Shown here one piece after another: positions 27,342 through 38,100 of a DNA stretch of 53,086 bases (positions are counted from its first letter, which is position 1; each line of letters opens with the position of its first letter). This stretch comes from an uncultured Lachnospiraceae bacterium. Lineage in GTDB: Bacteria > Bacillota > Clostridia > Lachnospirales > Lachnospiraceae. The notes beneath the pieces are model-generated. The model saw only the letters and a list, made by a program, of their open reading frames with translations, did no database searches and was not told the origin of the DNA. The translations under genes were made by a program, and so were the position numbers. The DNA lies in assembly GCA_947086895.1 (NCBI GenBank), contig CAMUAR010000021.1, positions 1 to 53,086 on the forward strand, read 5' to 3'.

Positions 27342-27833
27342 ATGATTACAGGAATTTATCCGGGGAGTTTTGATCCAATAACATTAGGGCATTTGGATAT
27401 TATCAAGCGTTCTGCGAAATTGGTGGATCATTTGGTGATCGGAGTATTGAACAACAGCGCAAAAAAACCGATGTTTACTGCGAAGGAACGGGTGGAGATG
27501 ATACGGCTTTCCATTGTTGGACTGGAAAATGTATCTGTGGAAACTTTCGATGGTCTTACTGTGGAATTTGCAAAGCGAAAAAAGGCTACGGTAATGTTTC
27601 GCGGGCTTCGCGCTGTGACAGACTTTGAGTATGAAATACAGATTGCGCAGACAAACCATGCTTTAAATCCAGAGATTGATACCGTGTTTTTAACGACAAG
27701 TGTGCAGTATTCTTATTTGAGTTCAAGTATCGTCAAGGAGGTTGCCAGTTATAAAGGAGAGATTTCGAAGTTTGTGCCAGCTAGTATTCTGCCAGCAGTG
27801 CTGAAAAAATTTGAGTCGATAAGGGGTGTATAG
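27342..27833 (+). CDS. coaD: Pantetheine-phosphate adenylyltransferase
   Basis: A 163-aa nucleotidyltransferase of coenzyme A biosynthesis (YlbI in Bacillus), joining ATP to 4'-phosphopantetheine. Start ATG 27342 begins [18 protein letters not shown], with the HxGH-type motif [17 protein letters not shown] and [17 protein letters not shown] are the other conserved blocks (the latter has the SSxxVRE-like motif). Length is normal. An in-frame extension upstream crosses the repeat element and is non-coding. The next gene begins 3 bp after the stop. Confidence 0.97.
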   Translation: MITGIYPGSFDPITLGHLDIIKRSAKLVDHLVIGVLNNSAKKPMFTAKERVEMIRLSIVGLENVSVETFDGLTVEFAKRKKATVMFRGLRAVTDFEYEIQIAQTNHALNPEIDTVFLTTSVQYSYLSSSIVKEVASYKGEISKFVPASILPAVLKKFESIRGV

Positions 27834-27835
27834 GA

Positions 27836-28480
27836 ATGGCAATGGGGGCAAATAGCAGGATAGAACAGGTGATTGATGATATATATGAGTTTGTCGAATC
27901 GTGCAAGCTCCAACCACTCTCCCAGACAAAACTGATTGTTCCAAAAGATGAAATGTACGATTTGCTGGATGAACTCCGGCTTCGGCTGCCAGATGAGATT
28001 AAGAGATATCAAAAAATTATTGCAAACAGGGATGCGCTGATTGCGGACGCGGAAGAAAAGGCGGATGCAATTATCAATCAGGCGAAAGAGCAGGCAGCGC
28101 AGCTTGTCAGCGAGAACGAGATTTCACGCCAGGCTTATGAACATGCGAACGGTCTGATTCAGGATGCGACAGCGCGCTCTCAGGCGATGCTGCGCGAGGC
28201 CGCTGACGAGGCCGAAACCGTTCGTGTCGGCGCGCTGGCATATACAAACGATGTTCTTGAGGAAGTGGAACGAGTGATCGCGAATGCTTACGAGGAAAGC
28301 CGCATTAAAACAGAAGAGATGGTTGGCATGTTAAAACATAATCTCGATGTTGTTGTGCAGAATCGAGGGGAACTCAACGAGCAGCTTGCTCCAGTCAGAA
28401 ATTCACGGGCGGAGACACCGGCGTATCAAAATGGCGATTTCGAGTTTGAAGAAAATAGTTATATGCGGGATTCGGAATAA
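27836..28480 (+). CDS. Coiled-coil protein of the coaD operon
   Basis: A 214-aa soluble protein starting at ATG 27836, two bases after the coaD stop, so translationally coupled. Residues 1-60 form a compact start (RIEQVIDDIYEFVESC), then a long coiled coil (residues 60-180) of Ala/Glu/Gln heptads (DALIADAEEKADAIINQAKEQ). It resembles DivIVA/ATP-synthase-b-type coiled coils and is often labelled 'ATPase' only on that basis. There is no nucleotide-binding motif. A cell-shape or scaffold role is conjecture. Confidence 0.8.
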   Translation: MAMGANSRIEQVIDDIYEFVESCKLQPLSQTKLIVPKDEMYDLLDELRLRLPDEIKRYQKIIANRDALIADAEEKADAIINQAKEQAAQLVSENEISRQAYEHANGLIQDATARSQAMLREAADEAETVRVGALAYTNDVLEEVERVIANAYEESRIKTEEMVGMLKHNLDVVVQNRGELNEQLAPVRNSRAETPAYQNGDFEFEENSYMRDSE

Positions 28481-28496
28481 CCAGTATGTAATATAA

Positions 28497-29498
28497 CTAA
28501 AAAGGTAACAGCCAGTTTGAAATAATAAATGTGACTAGACCCGCCAGCACGCCGTGCGTCAATTTTACAAGTATGTAATAACGGATGGACAGTCCAGAGC
28601 CAAGGGTGACGCTTCTTGTCTGCAGAATGCCGGAGATTCCTCCAAATGCTGTAATCCCAATGGTAAGGGCTGTTTTTTGTATCGGCGGTATGCTTCCGGC
28701 GCAGATTTTGTGAATTCCGCTTGTAATTTCCAGAATGCCGCCAGCCAAAGCTGCCAGGAAATCTGGAAGCGGCAGCAGAGCTGTAAAAGCTGCCAACATG
28801 GAAAAAAGGATAACATAGCCGCCGATTTTTGTAATTGTGGCAAAACCATCGATAATACAAGAATCGAGAGCTTGAAAAAATAATGGTTCATCAGTGCTTG
28901 GCACTGTTTTGGAAATCAAAAGAGTCTGTTCTTTCAAGATTTTTTTCTTATGATCTGAAAAGTGTAAAAAACAGCCGGAAACAATAAAACCAGTCAGATA
29001 GATAATAGACAGGTATAAGGCAGTATATGCCGGAGCTGCCAGTTCTTTTGTCGTTACATAGCTGATAATAAACATCAAACTTGCCTGGTTAGAAAAACCG
29101 AGCAGAAATTTTGCGTCTTGTTCTGTAATATGACCAGACCGATATAAATCTGCGGTTGTTTTTGCACCGAGAGGCATTCCGCAGAGCAGCCCGATTAAAA
29201 GCGGATAACATGCGGCTTGACTGACCGGAAATATTCTGCACAGCACAGGGGAAAAAAGATGGTTGAGCGGATGGGTCAGTTTTAAAGTGACAAGCAGCCC
29301 TGAAATAATAAGAAAGGGCAAAAGTACGGGAAGAAGTGTCTGGGACCATAGAACAAGTCCATTCATAGCACCAGAAGCAGCAGTCTGCGGAAAAACTAAC
29401 ATCAGACCGAGCAGCGGAAATACAAACAGATAGGACAGCCATCGGTAAAGCCGGGAGGTGTTGTTTTTTGAAGCTGAGAAAGTATTTTGGGATTGCAT
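28497..29498 (-). CDS. ylbJ: Sporulation integral membrane protein YlbJ
   Basis: A 333-aa polytopic membrane protein with nucleoside-recognition-type gate segments (GLLCGMPLGAKTTADLY is the family signature), about 8 helices, and start ATG 29498 behind GGAG. Bacillus YlbJ is made under sigma-E and needed for normal spore cortex. In Bacillus it follows rsmD-coaD on the same strand; here it faces them, with its stop 16 bp from that of the coiled-coil gene. It supports a sporulating host. Confidence 0.9.
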   Translation of the reverse strand: MQSQNTFSASKNNTSRLYRWLSYLFVFPLLGLMLVFPQTAASGAMNGLVLWSQTLLPVLLPFLIISGLLVTLKLTHPLNHLFSPVLCRIFPVSQAACYPLLIGLLCGMPLGAKTTADLYRSGHITEQDAKFLLGFSNQASLMFIISYVTTKELAAPAYTALYLSIIYLTGFIVSGCFLHFSDHKKKILKEQTLLISKTVPSTDEPLFFQALDSCIIDGFATITKIGGYVILFSMLAAFTALLPLPDFLAALAGGILEITSGIHKICAGSIPPIQKTALTIGITAFGGISGILQTRSVTLGSGLSIRYYILVKLTHGVLAGLVTFIISNWLLPF

Positions 29499-29577
29499 AA
29501 CTGCTCCGTAAAAGGAGGGATTGTTTTACTATATTCAAGGGAAATAAGAACTATTCCCGAATGATTCTCCGAGGGAT

Positions 29578-29629
29578 GCGCATGATTTGCCAAAGTATCT
29601 GTCCTCCTTCGTCGAGCGCGAATCGGCGC
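29578..29629 (-). repeat. REP-like palindromic element, copy 3
   Basis: A 52-bp copy running GCGCATGATTTGCCAAAG, then TATCTGTCC, a centre and GAGCGCGAATCGGCGC. Its ends are inverted relative to each other. It lies between ylbJ and tmcAL, oriented opposite to copy 1. Confidence 0.7.
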
Positions 29630-29668
29630 GGATATAACAGGAACGCCTGCCTTAAGGCATTTGCCTTT

Positions 29669-30910
29669 TTATAGAATCAGAACATTCCTCTCATATTCGG
29701 ACGGCGAAACATTGTGATGGCGCGCGTAAGAAACTTGCCGGTAGAGCTGAGCTGCTTTCAGATCTTTTGTAAAAAGAGAAAATGCATCGTTATCAAGAAG
29801 TTCTTTTGCTCGCGCAGGGCGCTGTATTATTGGTACGAAAAGCTCTTTGCACCGTTTTAAATAGGGTCTTGCAGCTTGTGTAAAACCGAGCAGTCTGGCG
29901 TAAGGAGTATGTTCTGCAAGGCGAAATAATTCTTGTTCTTCTGCGGTGATTTTTAAAATAATATGAAATACTGCGCGGCTCAGTCTTGTATAAGCAGTTT
30001 CTTTTGTTTTTATTTGACGAATAAAATCGGTTGTTTGAACACAGGAAAAACGGGCGGAAGAAAAACGCAGTGCCAGGGCTTGTCCAACATCAGCGCAGCA
30101 GGAAAGTTCATCTGGTGTGAAATCCAGTAACCGGCAGGAGAGCAATGTAGAAAAATCATCTTCCGTTACTGGAAAAGTGCGACCAAATTCCCGAAGCAGT
30201 ATATTGTATGCGGCACTTGGAACATACTTCAACAATTCCGATAGTTTTTCCGGCGTTTTGATATTTTCCTGAAGAAACAGGCGCAGGGCTGAGGCCGATG
30301 AAAATTCATTTTCAAAATTCAGGTCATGATATCCGCTTCCAAGACGTTTTACAGCGACAGGTTTAAGATGAAATCCTCTTTTTTGACATGCTTTGATATA
30401 TTCGATTCCAAGCAAATTGTTTGGAGTGTCAAGAAGGGGGAAAATCGCTTTATCCGGCAGGACGGATGTCACTGCTTTTTGGCGGGCTGCCGGGAAATTA
30501 AGACCGGACAAAAGGGCTTCTTTTAGGGCGGTGCGGTAGGCGGGTGGCTCGTCAAGCAAAAGTTTGGCAAGAGTATAAAAATGATCTGTATGTGATGGAT
30601 CTTCACAGCCAAATACAAAACTAGTTACATTAAGATCATAAAGCAGCCGTACTGCACTCTCAGCAAAATACTCTGCGCTCGCCGCAGCGCAAAATACGGG
30701 AAGCTCTAAAACAAGATCTGCACCGCAGCGCAGAGCCATCTCGGCACGCGCATACTTGTCGATGATTGCAGGTGCGCCGCGCTGCACAAAGTTCCCACTC
30801 ATAACAATAACGATAAGATCTGCATTTGTTAATTCGCGTGCTTTTTGAATTAAATATGCATGACCATTGTGAAATGGGTTAAATTCTGCGATAATACCAG
30901 TGATGTTCAT
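29669..30910 (-). CDS. tmcAL: tRNA(Met) cytidine acetate ligase
   Basis: A 413-aa enzyme (YlbM in Bacillus) that makes N4-acetylcytidine at the wobble position of elongator tRNA-Met using acetate and ATP. Start ATG 30910 has GGAG upstream. N-terminal nucleotidyltransferase motifs are MNITGIIAEFNPFHNGHAYLI (HxGH) and VMSGNFVQRGAPAI. DLVLELPVFCAAASAEYFA and FGCEDPSHTDHFY are typical. Length is normal. Upstream is a folded leader at 30924-31060. In Bacillus it is also near ylbJ. Confidence 0.93.
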   Translation of the reverse strand: MNITGIIAEFNPFHNGHAYLIQKARELTNADLIVIVMSGNFVQRGAPAIIDKYARAEMALRCGADLVLELPVFCAAASAEYFAESAVRLLYDLNVTSFVFGCEDPSHTDHFYTLAKLLLDEPPAYRTALKEALLSGLNFPAARQKAVTSVLPDKAIFPLLDTPNNLLGIEYIKACQKRGFHLKPVAVKRLGSGYHDLNFENEFSSASALRLFLQENIKTPEKLSELLKYVPSAAYNILLREFGRTFPVTEDDFSTLLSCRLLDFTPDELSCCADVGQALALRFSSARFSCVQTTDFIRQIKTKETAYTRLSRAVFHIILKITAEEQELFRLAEHTPYARLLGFTQAARPYLKRCKELFVPIIQRPARAKELLDNDAFSLFTKDLKAAQLYRQVSYARHHNVSPSEYERNVLIL

Positions 30911-30923
30911 GGTAATCTCCATT

Positions 30924-31060
30924 CCGAGAACGCTTTTGTTTAAGAAACTGCAAAGGAACGCTGCAAATGCAGTTTCTCTGATCAAATCAGGGCTGATTTG
31001 TGACGTTCTCGGCACAAACAGCTCTGTGAAAAATAAGTGCATCCGCATTATTTTTCACAG
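30924..31060 (-). promoter_or_regulatory. Structured leader upstream of tmcAL
   Basis: Three nested stems form a three-way junction. The outer stem is CCGAGAACG (30924-30932) with CGTTCTCGG (31004-31012). The inner stems are AGAAACTGCA (30943-30952) with TGCAGTTTCT (30968-30977), and CAAATCAG (30983-30990) with CTGATTTG (30993-31000). A further perfect 12-bp hairpin, CTGTGAAAAATA (31024-31035) with TATTTTTCACAG (31049-31060), stands ahead of it. The latter and the GTTTGTG segment resemble the luxS/coaD leader. The pairings are seen directly; a regulatory role is inference. Confidence 0.65.
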
Positions 31061-31103
31061 TAAGTACCTCGTAAGAATAGGATAAATTGTTTTTATAGAA
31101 CAT

Positions 31104-31152
31104 GCGCACGATTCGCAGAAGAAATTATTTTTTTGCTGGTCGAATGCGATAT
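31104..31152 (-). repeat. REP-like palindromic element, copy 4 (diverged)
   Basis: Starts GCGCACGATTCGCAGAAG and ends near GGTCGAATGCG. The centre has drifted from the other copies. It lies between the tmcAL leader and the pta promoter. Confidence 0.5.
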
Positions 31153-31207
31153 ACTATCGATCCATAGTATATCATGTTTTTATTGTGTGGTGCAACAAAT
31201 TTTCTGC

Positions 31208-31236
31208 TTGTCATAAAGCGAGAAAAGGATTATACT
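31208..31236 (+). promoter_or_regulatory. Promoter of pta
   Basis: TTGTCA (31208-31213), 17 bp, TATACT (31231-31236). The leader to the pta start is about 100 bases. Confidence 0.65.
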
Positions 31237-31341
31237 ATATACGAATTTCTTTGTGCGTTTCATACATTTTCTGGAATTTTTGTGTTTGATTTCCTGATTG
31301 GTCTAACGCGCGGGGAACGGAAAACGAAAGGAGATATGGCA

Positions 31342-32337
31342 ATGAGCTTTATCGAGGAGATTAAGGCGAGAGCGAGACAGAATATCAAGACAATCGTCCT
31401 GCCGGAATCAGAGGATCGCAGAACCTATGAAGCAGCGGCGAAAACTCTGGAGGAAGGGAACGCGGAAATTATTATTATCGGAAAAGAGGATGTAATCAGA
31501 AATAAATCAACAGGGCTTGATATTTCCAGAGCGACATTGATCGATCCAGAAAAATATGAAAAGTTCGATCAGTATGTTGACAAGCTTGTGGAATTGCGTC
31601 GTTCCAAGGGAATGACTCCAGAGCTTGCACGCGAGACAATGCTTGCAGATTACACGACATTCGGTGTGATGATGGTGAAAATGGGAGATGCGGACGGACT
31701 TGTCTCCGGCGCATGCCATTCTTCGGCAAACACATTGAGACCATGTTTGCAGATTTTAAAAACTGCGCCAGGTACAAAGCTTGTTTCTGCATTTTTCCTG
31801 ATGATTGTGCCAAACTGCACACTTGGAGAAAAAGGAACATTTGTATTTGGAGACTGCGGCTTAAATCAGAATCCAACCTCGGAAGAACTGGCGGCGATTG
31901 CGGAATCTTCAGCAAAAAGTTTTGAGCTTTTGGTAGGCAAAGAAGCAAAGATTGCCATGCTGTCGCACTCGACAAAAGGCAGCGCAAAACATGAAGATAT
32001 CGACAAAGTGACAAGGGCGGTTGAGATTGCAAAACATGAGTTCCCAGGATTAAAAATTGACGGGGAATTGCAGCTTGACGCAGCGATTATTCCAGAAGTT
32101 GCAGCTTTTAAAGCACCGGGAAGTACGGTTGCAGGCAAGGCAAATGTTTTGATTTTCCCAGATTTGGACGCGGGAAATATTGGTTACAAACTGGTGGAGC
32201 GGCTTGGAGGTGCGGAAGCTTACGGTCCTTTAACACAGGGGATTGCCGCGCCGGTCAACGATCTGTCAAGAGGCTGTGATGCGGATGATATTGTCGGCGT
32301 TATCGCAATTACCGCGGTGCAGGCGGCAATGTATTAA
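31342..32337 (+). CDS. pta: Phosphate acetyltransferase
   Basis: A 331-aa cytoplasmic enzyme converting acetyl-CoA and phosphate to acetyl phosphate. Start ATG 31342 has AAAGGAG eight bases upstream; ATG 31336 is too close. Conserved blocks: LPESEDRRTYEAA, DGLVSGACHSSANTLRP, MLSHSTKGSAKHED, ELQLDAAI, ANVLIFPDLDAGNIGYK. Length fits the short bacterial class lacking the DRTGG domain. It works with ackA, 142 bp downstream, for ATP from acetate fermentation. Confidence 0.97.
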   Translation: MSFIEEIKARARQNIKTIVLPESEDRRTYEAAAKTLEEGNAEIIIIGKEDVIRNKSTGLDISRATLIDPEKYEKFDQYVDKLVELRRSKGMTPELARETMLADYTTFGVMMVKMGDADGLVSGACHSSANTLRPCLQILKTAPGTKLVSAFFLMIVPNCTLGEKGTFVFGDCGLNQNPTSEELAAIAESSAKSFELLVGKEAKIAMLSHSTKGSAKHEDIDKVTRAVEIAKHEFPGLKIDGELQLDAAIIPEVAAFKAPGSTVAGKANVLIFPDLDAGNIGYKLVERLGGAEAYGPLTQGIAAPVNDLSRGCDADDIVGVIAITAVQAAMY

Positions 32338-32479
32338 TTATAGAATTATCAAAGTCAGGCAGTAGTTATTATAGAGGTTTTTACAAGATAATTGGGTGTG
32401 AGAATTTTTTATCGGATTGTCGAAGAAATTTGTTTGATAATAAGCTGCGCCCACAAAAAACGGGCAGATGGGAGTTATT

Positions 32480-33676
32480 ATGAAAATTTTGGTAATCAAC
32501 TGCGGGAGTTCCTCGCTGAAATATCAGTTGATTGATTCTATAACAGAAAAGCCTCTTGCAGTTGGTATATGTGAGCGGATTGGAATTGATGGAAGACTTG
32601 TACACACTCCAGCAGAAAAGGACAAGCTTGTATTTGATAAGGCTCTGCCAAATCATGAAGCGGCAGTACAGGCAGTATTATCCGCATTAACCGACAAAGA
32701 ATGCGGTGTGATTGATTCGCTTGAAGAAATTGGCGCGGTTGGTCACCGTGTTGTTCACGGCGGAGAGCGTTTTACAAAATCGGTGATTATCGATGATGAA
32801 GTGATCGAGGCAATTAAAGGATGCAACGATTTGGCGCCGCTTCATAACCCGGCGAATTTAATTGGAATTGACGCATGCAAAAAACTGATGCCGGGTGTGC
32901 CGATGGTTGCTGTGTTTGACACAGCGTTTCATCAGACAATGCCAAAGAAGGCGTATACTTATGCGCTTCCATTTGAGTATTATGACAAGTATAAAATACG
33001 CCGCTATGGTTTCCACGGGACAAGCCACAGCTATGTGAGTGAACGCGCCGCTGAAATTGCGGGGTTGGATTATCATAATTCAAAAATTATTGTGTGCCAT
33101 CTTGGAAACGGAGCCAGCGTGTCCGCGGTAAAAAACGGAGAGTCAGTAGATACCAGTATGGGACTGACACCGCTGGAAGGGTTGATTATGGGAACACGTT
33201 CCGGTGATATTGACCCGGCAATTATTGAATTTATTGCGAAGAAAGAGCACCGGACACTGGACGATATTATGAACCTGTTAAATAAAAAGTCAGGGGTTTA
33301 CGGAATGTCCGGCGTTTCTAGTGATTTCCGCGATTTGGAGGCCGCTGCGGATTCTGGAAATCAGCATGCGAAAGATGCGACGGAAGTATTTGTCTATAAA
33401 ACAGCAAAGTATGTTGGATCTTATGTTGCGGCGATGAATGGAGTAGATGCGATTGTGTTTACCGCAGGTCTTGGAGAAAATGATAAGCATATTCGCCAGA
33501 GTATTTGTGATTATCTTGGATATCTTGGTATTGTGATTGATCCAGAGCGAAATAATATCCGCAGCAAGGAAGCTGTAATTACAACCGATCATTCAAAAGT
33601 AAAGGTGCTTGTTGTGCCGACAAATGAAGAGCTTGCAATTGCAAGAGATACTGTAGAACTGGTAGTTGGCAAGTAA
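32480..33676 (+). CDS. ackA: Acetate kinase
   Basis: A 398-aa ASKHA-fold kinase converting acetyl phosphate and ADP to acetate and ATP. Start ATG 32480 behind GGGAG. N-terminal [15 protein letters not shown] is the first phosphate loop. [13 protein letters not shown] and [15 protein letters not shown] [13 protein letters not shown] are family signatures, followed by [20 protein letters not shown] and FTAGLGEND. Length is normal. It probably shares the pta transcript. The usual next genes, DUF177, rpmF and plsX, are not present here. Confidence 0.98.
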   Translation: MKILVINCGSSSLKYQLIDSITEKPLAVGICERIGIDGRLVHTPAEKDKLVFDKALPNHEAAVQAVLSALTDKECGVIDSLEEIGAVGHRVVHGGERFTKSVIIDDEVIEAIKGCNDLAPLHNPANLIGIDACKKLMPGVPMVAVFDTAFHQTMPKKAYTYALPFEYYDKYKIRRYGFHGTSHSYVSERAAEIAGLDYHNSKIIVCHLGNGASVSAVKNGESVDTSMGLTPLEGLIMGTRSGDIDPAIIEFIAKKEHRTLDDIMNLLNKKSGVYGMSGVSSDFRDLEAAADSGNQHAKDATEVFVYKTAKYVGSYVAAMNGVDAIVFTAGLGENDKHIRQSICDYLGYLGIVIDPERNNIRSKEAVITTDHSKVKVLVVPTNEELAIARDTVELVVGK

Positions 33677-34048
33677 AAATACATCGGAGCAAACAGATGT
33701 CGGATAAAAACTGTGATAGAATAAATATCCAAAAAGTAAAAAGAAAATTAAGCGTAAAACGTTTTTGTTTATAATTTAGATTAGAAGAAAAGAGGATGAA
33801 CGTGCTGACACTTTCATCCTCTTTTTTCACACAGATGTGGGAAATTTGCTGTATGAGAGTTGGAAAAACGATATATAGAAATTTTATTGCTTGTCAAATA
33901 AGTATAAATAGTAGGAATTTAACAAAAAAAGAAAGAAAAAACAGGAAGGTTTGTTGGTTACTATTGACAATAGAAAAATGCAAAGCTATGATAGAAAAGA
34001 AATTTAATGTAAGGAAATAAAGATGAAGTTTGTTAAGGAGGAAAGATT
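33677..34048. other. Intergenic region after ackA
   Basis: 372 bases without a gene. It contains the terminator at 33790-33827 and the next promoter, TTGACA (33964-33969), 17 bp, TATGAT (33987-33992), for the glycosyltransferase gene. An open frame at 33796-34020 overlaps the terminator and is non-coding. Confidence 0.7.
33790..33827 (+). terminator. Terminator of the pta-ackA unit
   Basis: An 11-bp perfect stem, AAGAGGATGAA (33790-33800) with TTCATCCTCTT (33813-33823), then a T-run. Confidence 0.9.
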
Positions 34049-35017
34049 GTGGGGGTATTATTAAGCCTTGTGGTTCCTGCGTACAACGAGGAAGCAGTGC
34101 TTGAAGTTTTCTACAAGGAAGCAAAAGAGATAACCGCAGGGATACAGGTTGATATTGAATATTTATTTGTGGATGATGGCTCAAAGGACAGTACGCTCTC
34201 CATACTTCACAAATTATCAGAAATCGATGAATGCGTTCATTATATTTCTTTTTCGCGCAATTTCGGGAAAGAGGCGGCAATCTACGCAGGGCTGGAACAT
34301 GCGCAGGGGGATTTGGTGGCGATTATGGATGCGGATTTGCAGGACCCGCCAAAGCTTTTGCCGCAGATGCTAAAAGCAGTGATGTCGGAAGGATACGACT
34401 GCGTGGGGACAAGAAGGATATCAAGAAAAGGGGAGCCGCCTGTTCGGTCATTTTTTGCAAAATTATTTTATAAATTGATCAATAAAATGTCAAAAACCGA
34501 GGTGGTGGACGGCGCGCGAGATTACCAGCTGATGAACAGGAAAGTTGTTGATGCGATTTTATCGATGGGAGAGTATAATCGCTTTTCCAAAGGAATTTTC
34601 GGCTGGGTCGGATACCGAAAAAAGTGGCTGGAGTATGAAAATATCGAGCGGGCTGCGGGGGAAACAAAATGGTCGTTTTGGAAATTATTTCTGTATGCAG
34701 TTGATGGAGTAATTGCATTTTCAACAACGCCCCTTGTCTTGTCCTCTGTTTTTGGCTTTTTATTTTGTTTTATTGCACTTATTATGATTATCGCAATTAT
34801 TATTCGGACGCTGGTGTTCGGAGATCCGACATCAGGCTGGCCGTCGTTGGCATGTATTGTTATTTTTGTAGCTGGAATACAGCTGTTCTGTCTTGGCATT
34901 CTTGGTCAATATCTGGCAAAAGCATACCTTGAAACAAAAAAACGTCCGATTTATCTGGTGGAAGAAGCAGTGTTGGGAAAAATAAAAGATAAATATAACA
35001 ATACAAAAACTTCTTAA
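34049..35017 (+). CDS. GtrB/DPM1-like family 2 glycosyltransferase
   Basis: A 322-aa membrane glycosyltransferase starting at GTG 34049 behind AAGGAGG. N-terminal GT-A fold: SLVVPAYNEEAVLEVF, VDDGSKDST (nucleotide and metal site), FSRNFGKEAAI and MDADLQDPP (DXD-type). Two C-terminal membrane helices (PLVLSSVFGFLFCFIALIM, then VIFVAGIQLFCLGIL) mark the bactoprenyl-phosphate sugar transferases. It probably loads a sugar onto undecaprenyl phosphate for the YfhO protein encoded 175 bp downstream, as Bacillus CsbB does for YfhO. Confidence 0.92.
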   Translation: MGVLLSLVVPAYNEEAVLEVFYKEAKEITAGIQVDIEYLFVDDGSKDSTLSILHKLSEIDECVHYISFSRNFGKEAAIYAGLEHAQGDLVAIMDADLQDPPKLLPQMLKAVMSEGYDCVGTRRISRKGEPPVRSFFAKLFYKLINKMSKTEVVDGARDYQLMNRKVVDAILSMGEYNRFSKGIFGWVGYRKKWLEYENIERAAGETKWSFWKLFLYAVDGVIAFSTTPLVLSSVFGFLFCFIALIMIIAIIIRTLVFGDPTSGWPSLACIVIFVAGIQLFCLGILGQYLAKAYLETKKRPIYLVEEAVLGKIKDKYNNTKTS

Positions 35018-35043
35018 ATTAAACGTTATGTACAATATAGGGA

Positions 35044-35100
35044 AAGATTGAAATTTTCAATCTCAGAATTTAAAGTAAAATTCTGTTTGCACGGCAAAAG
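35044..35100 (+). repeat. Hairpin element upstream of the YfhO gene
   Basis: Contains AGATTGAAA/TTTCAATCT and AGAATTT/AAATTCT arms, then TTTGCACGGC. It resembles, in the same order, the sequence at 15803-15892 before the FliG-like regulator, where TTTGCGCGGC appears near the end. This may be another small interspersed element. Confidence 0.35.
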
Positions 35101-35192
35101 TAAAGAGGTTTATCATACTTCATAAAACTGCATAAATATTGGATGCATGGAGTTTTGTACATAACTATTACATTACAGAAAAGAGGTAATTT

Positions 35193-38100
35193 ATGGATAA
35201 AAGAAAGATAAATTGGACAAAAAGAAAATTTTTCTTTCTATATACAGCACTTTTTATATTGACGGCATGGATTGTGTTTCGATATTTTTGGGAAAATGAC
35301 CGTACTTTTGTGTGGGTGCCAGACGGCTGGAAACAGCATTACCAGGCATTATTATATTATTCGAAATGGCTTCGGGAACTGTTTTCCCGTCTATTTATAC
35401 AACATAATTTCAATTTGCCTTCCTACAGTTTTAGTCTCGGATATGGGGCGGATATTTTAACAACGCTGCACTATTATGCAATCGGAGATCCGCTCACTTT
35501 GTTTTCTGTTTTTGTCCCAGAAAATGCGGTGCTTTATTTTTATGAATTCTTGATTTTTTTTCGTATTTATCTTGCAGGAATTGCGTTTTCATGCTATTGT
35601 TTTTACCGAAAAAAAACAAGCTGGTACGCGGTGTTTTCCGGGACGTTTATTTATATTTTTTGCGGGTATGTGATGTTTGCCGGCGTGCGTCATCCGTATT
35701 TTTTAAATCCAATGATCTATCTTCCGCTGATTCTTCTCGGCGTGGAGAAACTCTGGCGTGAGAAAAAGCCAGGGCTGTTTGTCGGAAGTGTATGTTTATC
35801 TGCTGTAAGCAATTTTTATTTTTTTTATATGCTTGTAATACTTACTGTGCTGTATGTTATAATTCGTTTGCTGTCAACCTACCAGCTGACCCAATGGAGA
35901 AAAACAGCATCAGCAGTATTGGGGCTAACTGGTTATGCGCTGCTTGGCGTATCGCTTGGAGCGGTAATTCTCCTTCCGGTTATTTTGATGTTTTTGGGAA
36001 ACTCCCGTCTGAGTACAGGATATCAATTTGATTTTTGGTACAGCAGCAAATATTATAAATCTTTTCTTCCAGACCTTTTAACGGTCGCCTCACCGGGAAA
36101 ATGGAATCGATTGGGCTATGCGGCAATTATAATACCTGCGATTTTCTCGCTGTTTTCCGAGATTTTTGGAAAAATAATTGGAAGGTGCAGAGCAGAATGG
36201 AAAAAAACATCAGGGATTAAGGGAGAAACAAAAGAAACAAAAGGTGAAAATAAGTTTGAAGAACAAGGGGAAGTTTTTCAACAGGAGGTATTAAAAGAAG
36301 ATAGAACCGTTGAGCCTGCGCCAGAAATATCCGGGACACAGACAGAGTTTACAGATCAAAAAACAGAGATAAAACAAATATTTTATAATAAAGATTCTTC
36401 TTATAAAGAAACCGATCAACTTGGCAGTATGAGAGTTTCCAAGGGCGCGCTTGGTGTTGGGTTTGTTCTGCTTACATTGTTTTTGCTGTTTCCTGCCGCT
36501 GGATATGCTATGAATGGTTTTGCTTATGTGTCCAACCGTTGGGGATGGGGCTACAGTATGCTGCTCGCTTTTCTTGTGGCAGTCGAGTGGGATGAATTGT
36601 TTTTTGCTGTGCCTAAAAAGTTATTTATGATAGGAGGACTTACTGCAATTTATACATTTTTATGTATTACATTGCAAGAAAATATAGGAGCTGTTGGAAA
36701 AGAAAATTTAAGAGTTTCGCTTATTTTGCTGGCGTTATGCTTGGTTTGCCTGGCGGTTGCTTGCTTTGAAAATGTAAGGGGGCGAAAAAAAGAAAAAAAA
36801 TCACAGAATAATTTCAAAAAATATAGAGAAGAAATTATAGAGAAGCAATCAAAGATTCGATGGATTGTTGTGCAGGCAGTTTTATTTGGTTTTACACTAA
36901 TCAATATTGGAGCGATGGCTTATTATCAGTATTCCGAAAATTATGGAAATTATGTTTCTGATTTTCGAAAGAAAGAAAGTTTCTATAAAAGTTACGCGGC
37001 ATCGGAAATCGGTGCCGTGGCAGAAGCTGCGAAGGAAGAAACCGAATTTTTTCGCTATACGGGTCATGAACTGGTTTCCAATGCTTCCCTTGGCAGTGGG
37101 TTTTCGAGTACGCAGTTTTATTGGAGTTTATCAAACGGAACTATCTGGAACTATTTTATAGAACAGGAATTGGCGGAACATTCCAGTTTTAATTATCAGG
37201 GATTGGACGATCGGACAGCACTGTGTGCGCTCGCTGGTGTAAAATATTATATTGCCGGCAAAAATGGTATAAATTATATACCTTACGGTTATGAAAAGGT
37301 AAAAATATCAAAGAAATATAGAAGGAATTATGCTATTTATAAAAATACTTTTTCACTTCCGCTTGGCTATACTTATAAAAATTATATATTAAAAAAAGAT
37401 TATGAGCGATTGGATTCTCTTGCGAAGCAGGAAGCGATGCTTCAGGGACTTGTGGTCTCGGAAAAAGTGGATGGGTTTGATGCCGTTGCACCGACTGCAA
37501 CTGCAAGGGAAATTGATTTTGTGATTAATTATGATAGCGACAGAATTCAGCAAGAAGAAAATTATTTTTATGTAAAAAAGAAAGGAGCAAAAATCGAGCT
37601 TACTTTTGATGGTCTGCCAGAGTGCGAAACTTATCTTGCGCTTTCCGGTTTATCTTATAATTGGGGAGCGAATAAGGATGTTTCACAGTCTATGATATTA
37701 ACGATTTCAGCGCAGGATGAACTTGGCGCAAATGTTGAAAAAACATTTACGTATAAAGGCGCAAAGGATGTATTTTACAATGGGAGACGTGATTATATCA
37801 TTAATTTATGTTACAGTAAAAATAAAAAGGTTTCCGTTTCCATAGAGTTTCCCAGAACTGGAACATACAAAATAGATTCTATGAAAGTTTTATGTCAGCC
37901 TTTCAAATTGTACGAAGAATCTGTGAATCAGCTGTGTGAGGAAACACTTATCAATACTAATTTGTACAATAACAATCCTGTAGCAGCGACAAATCGTGTA
38001 ACTGGGGAAATTACGCTGTCTGCGCCAAAGCTTTTAGTGCTTGCAATTCCTTATTCTGCGGGCTGGAAAGCTTTTGTTGACGGCAGGGAGCAGGAACTTT

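Noticed and set aside
33796..34020. 74-codon open frame after ackA
   Set aside because: It begins inside the terminator stem and covers the next promoter.
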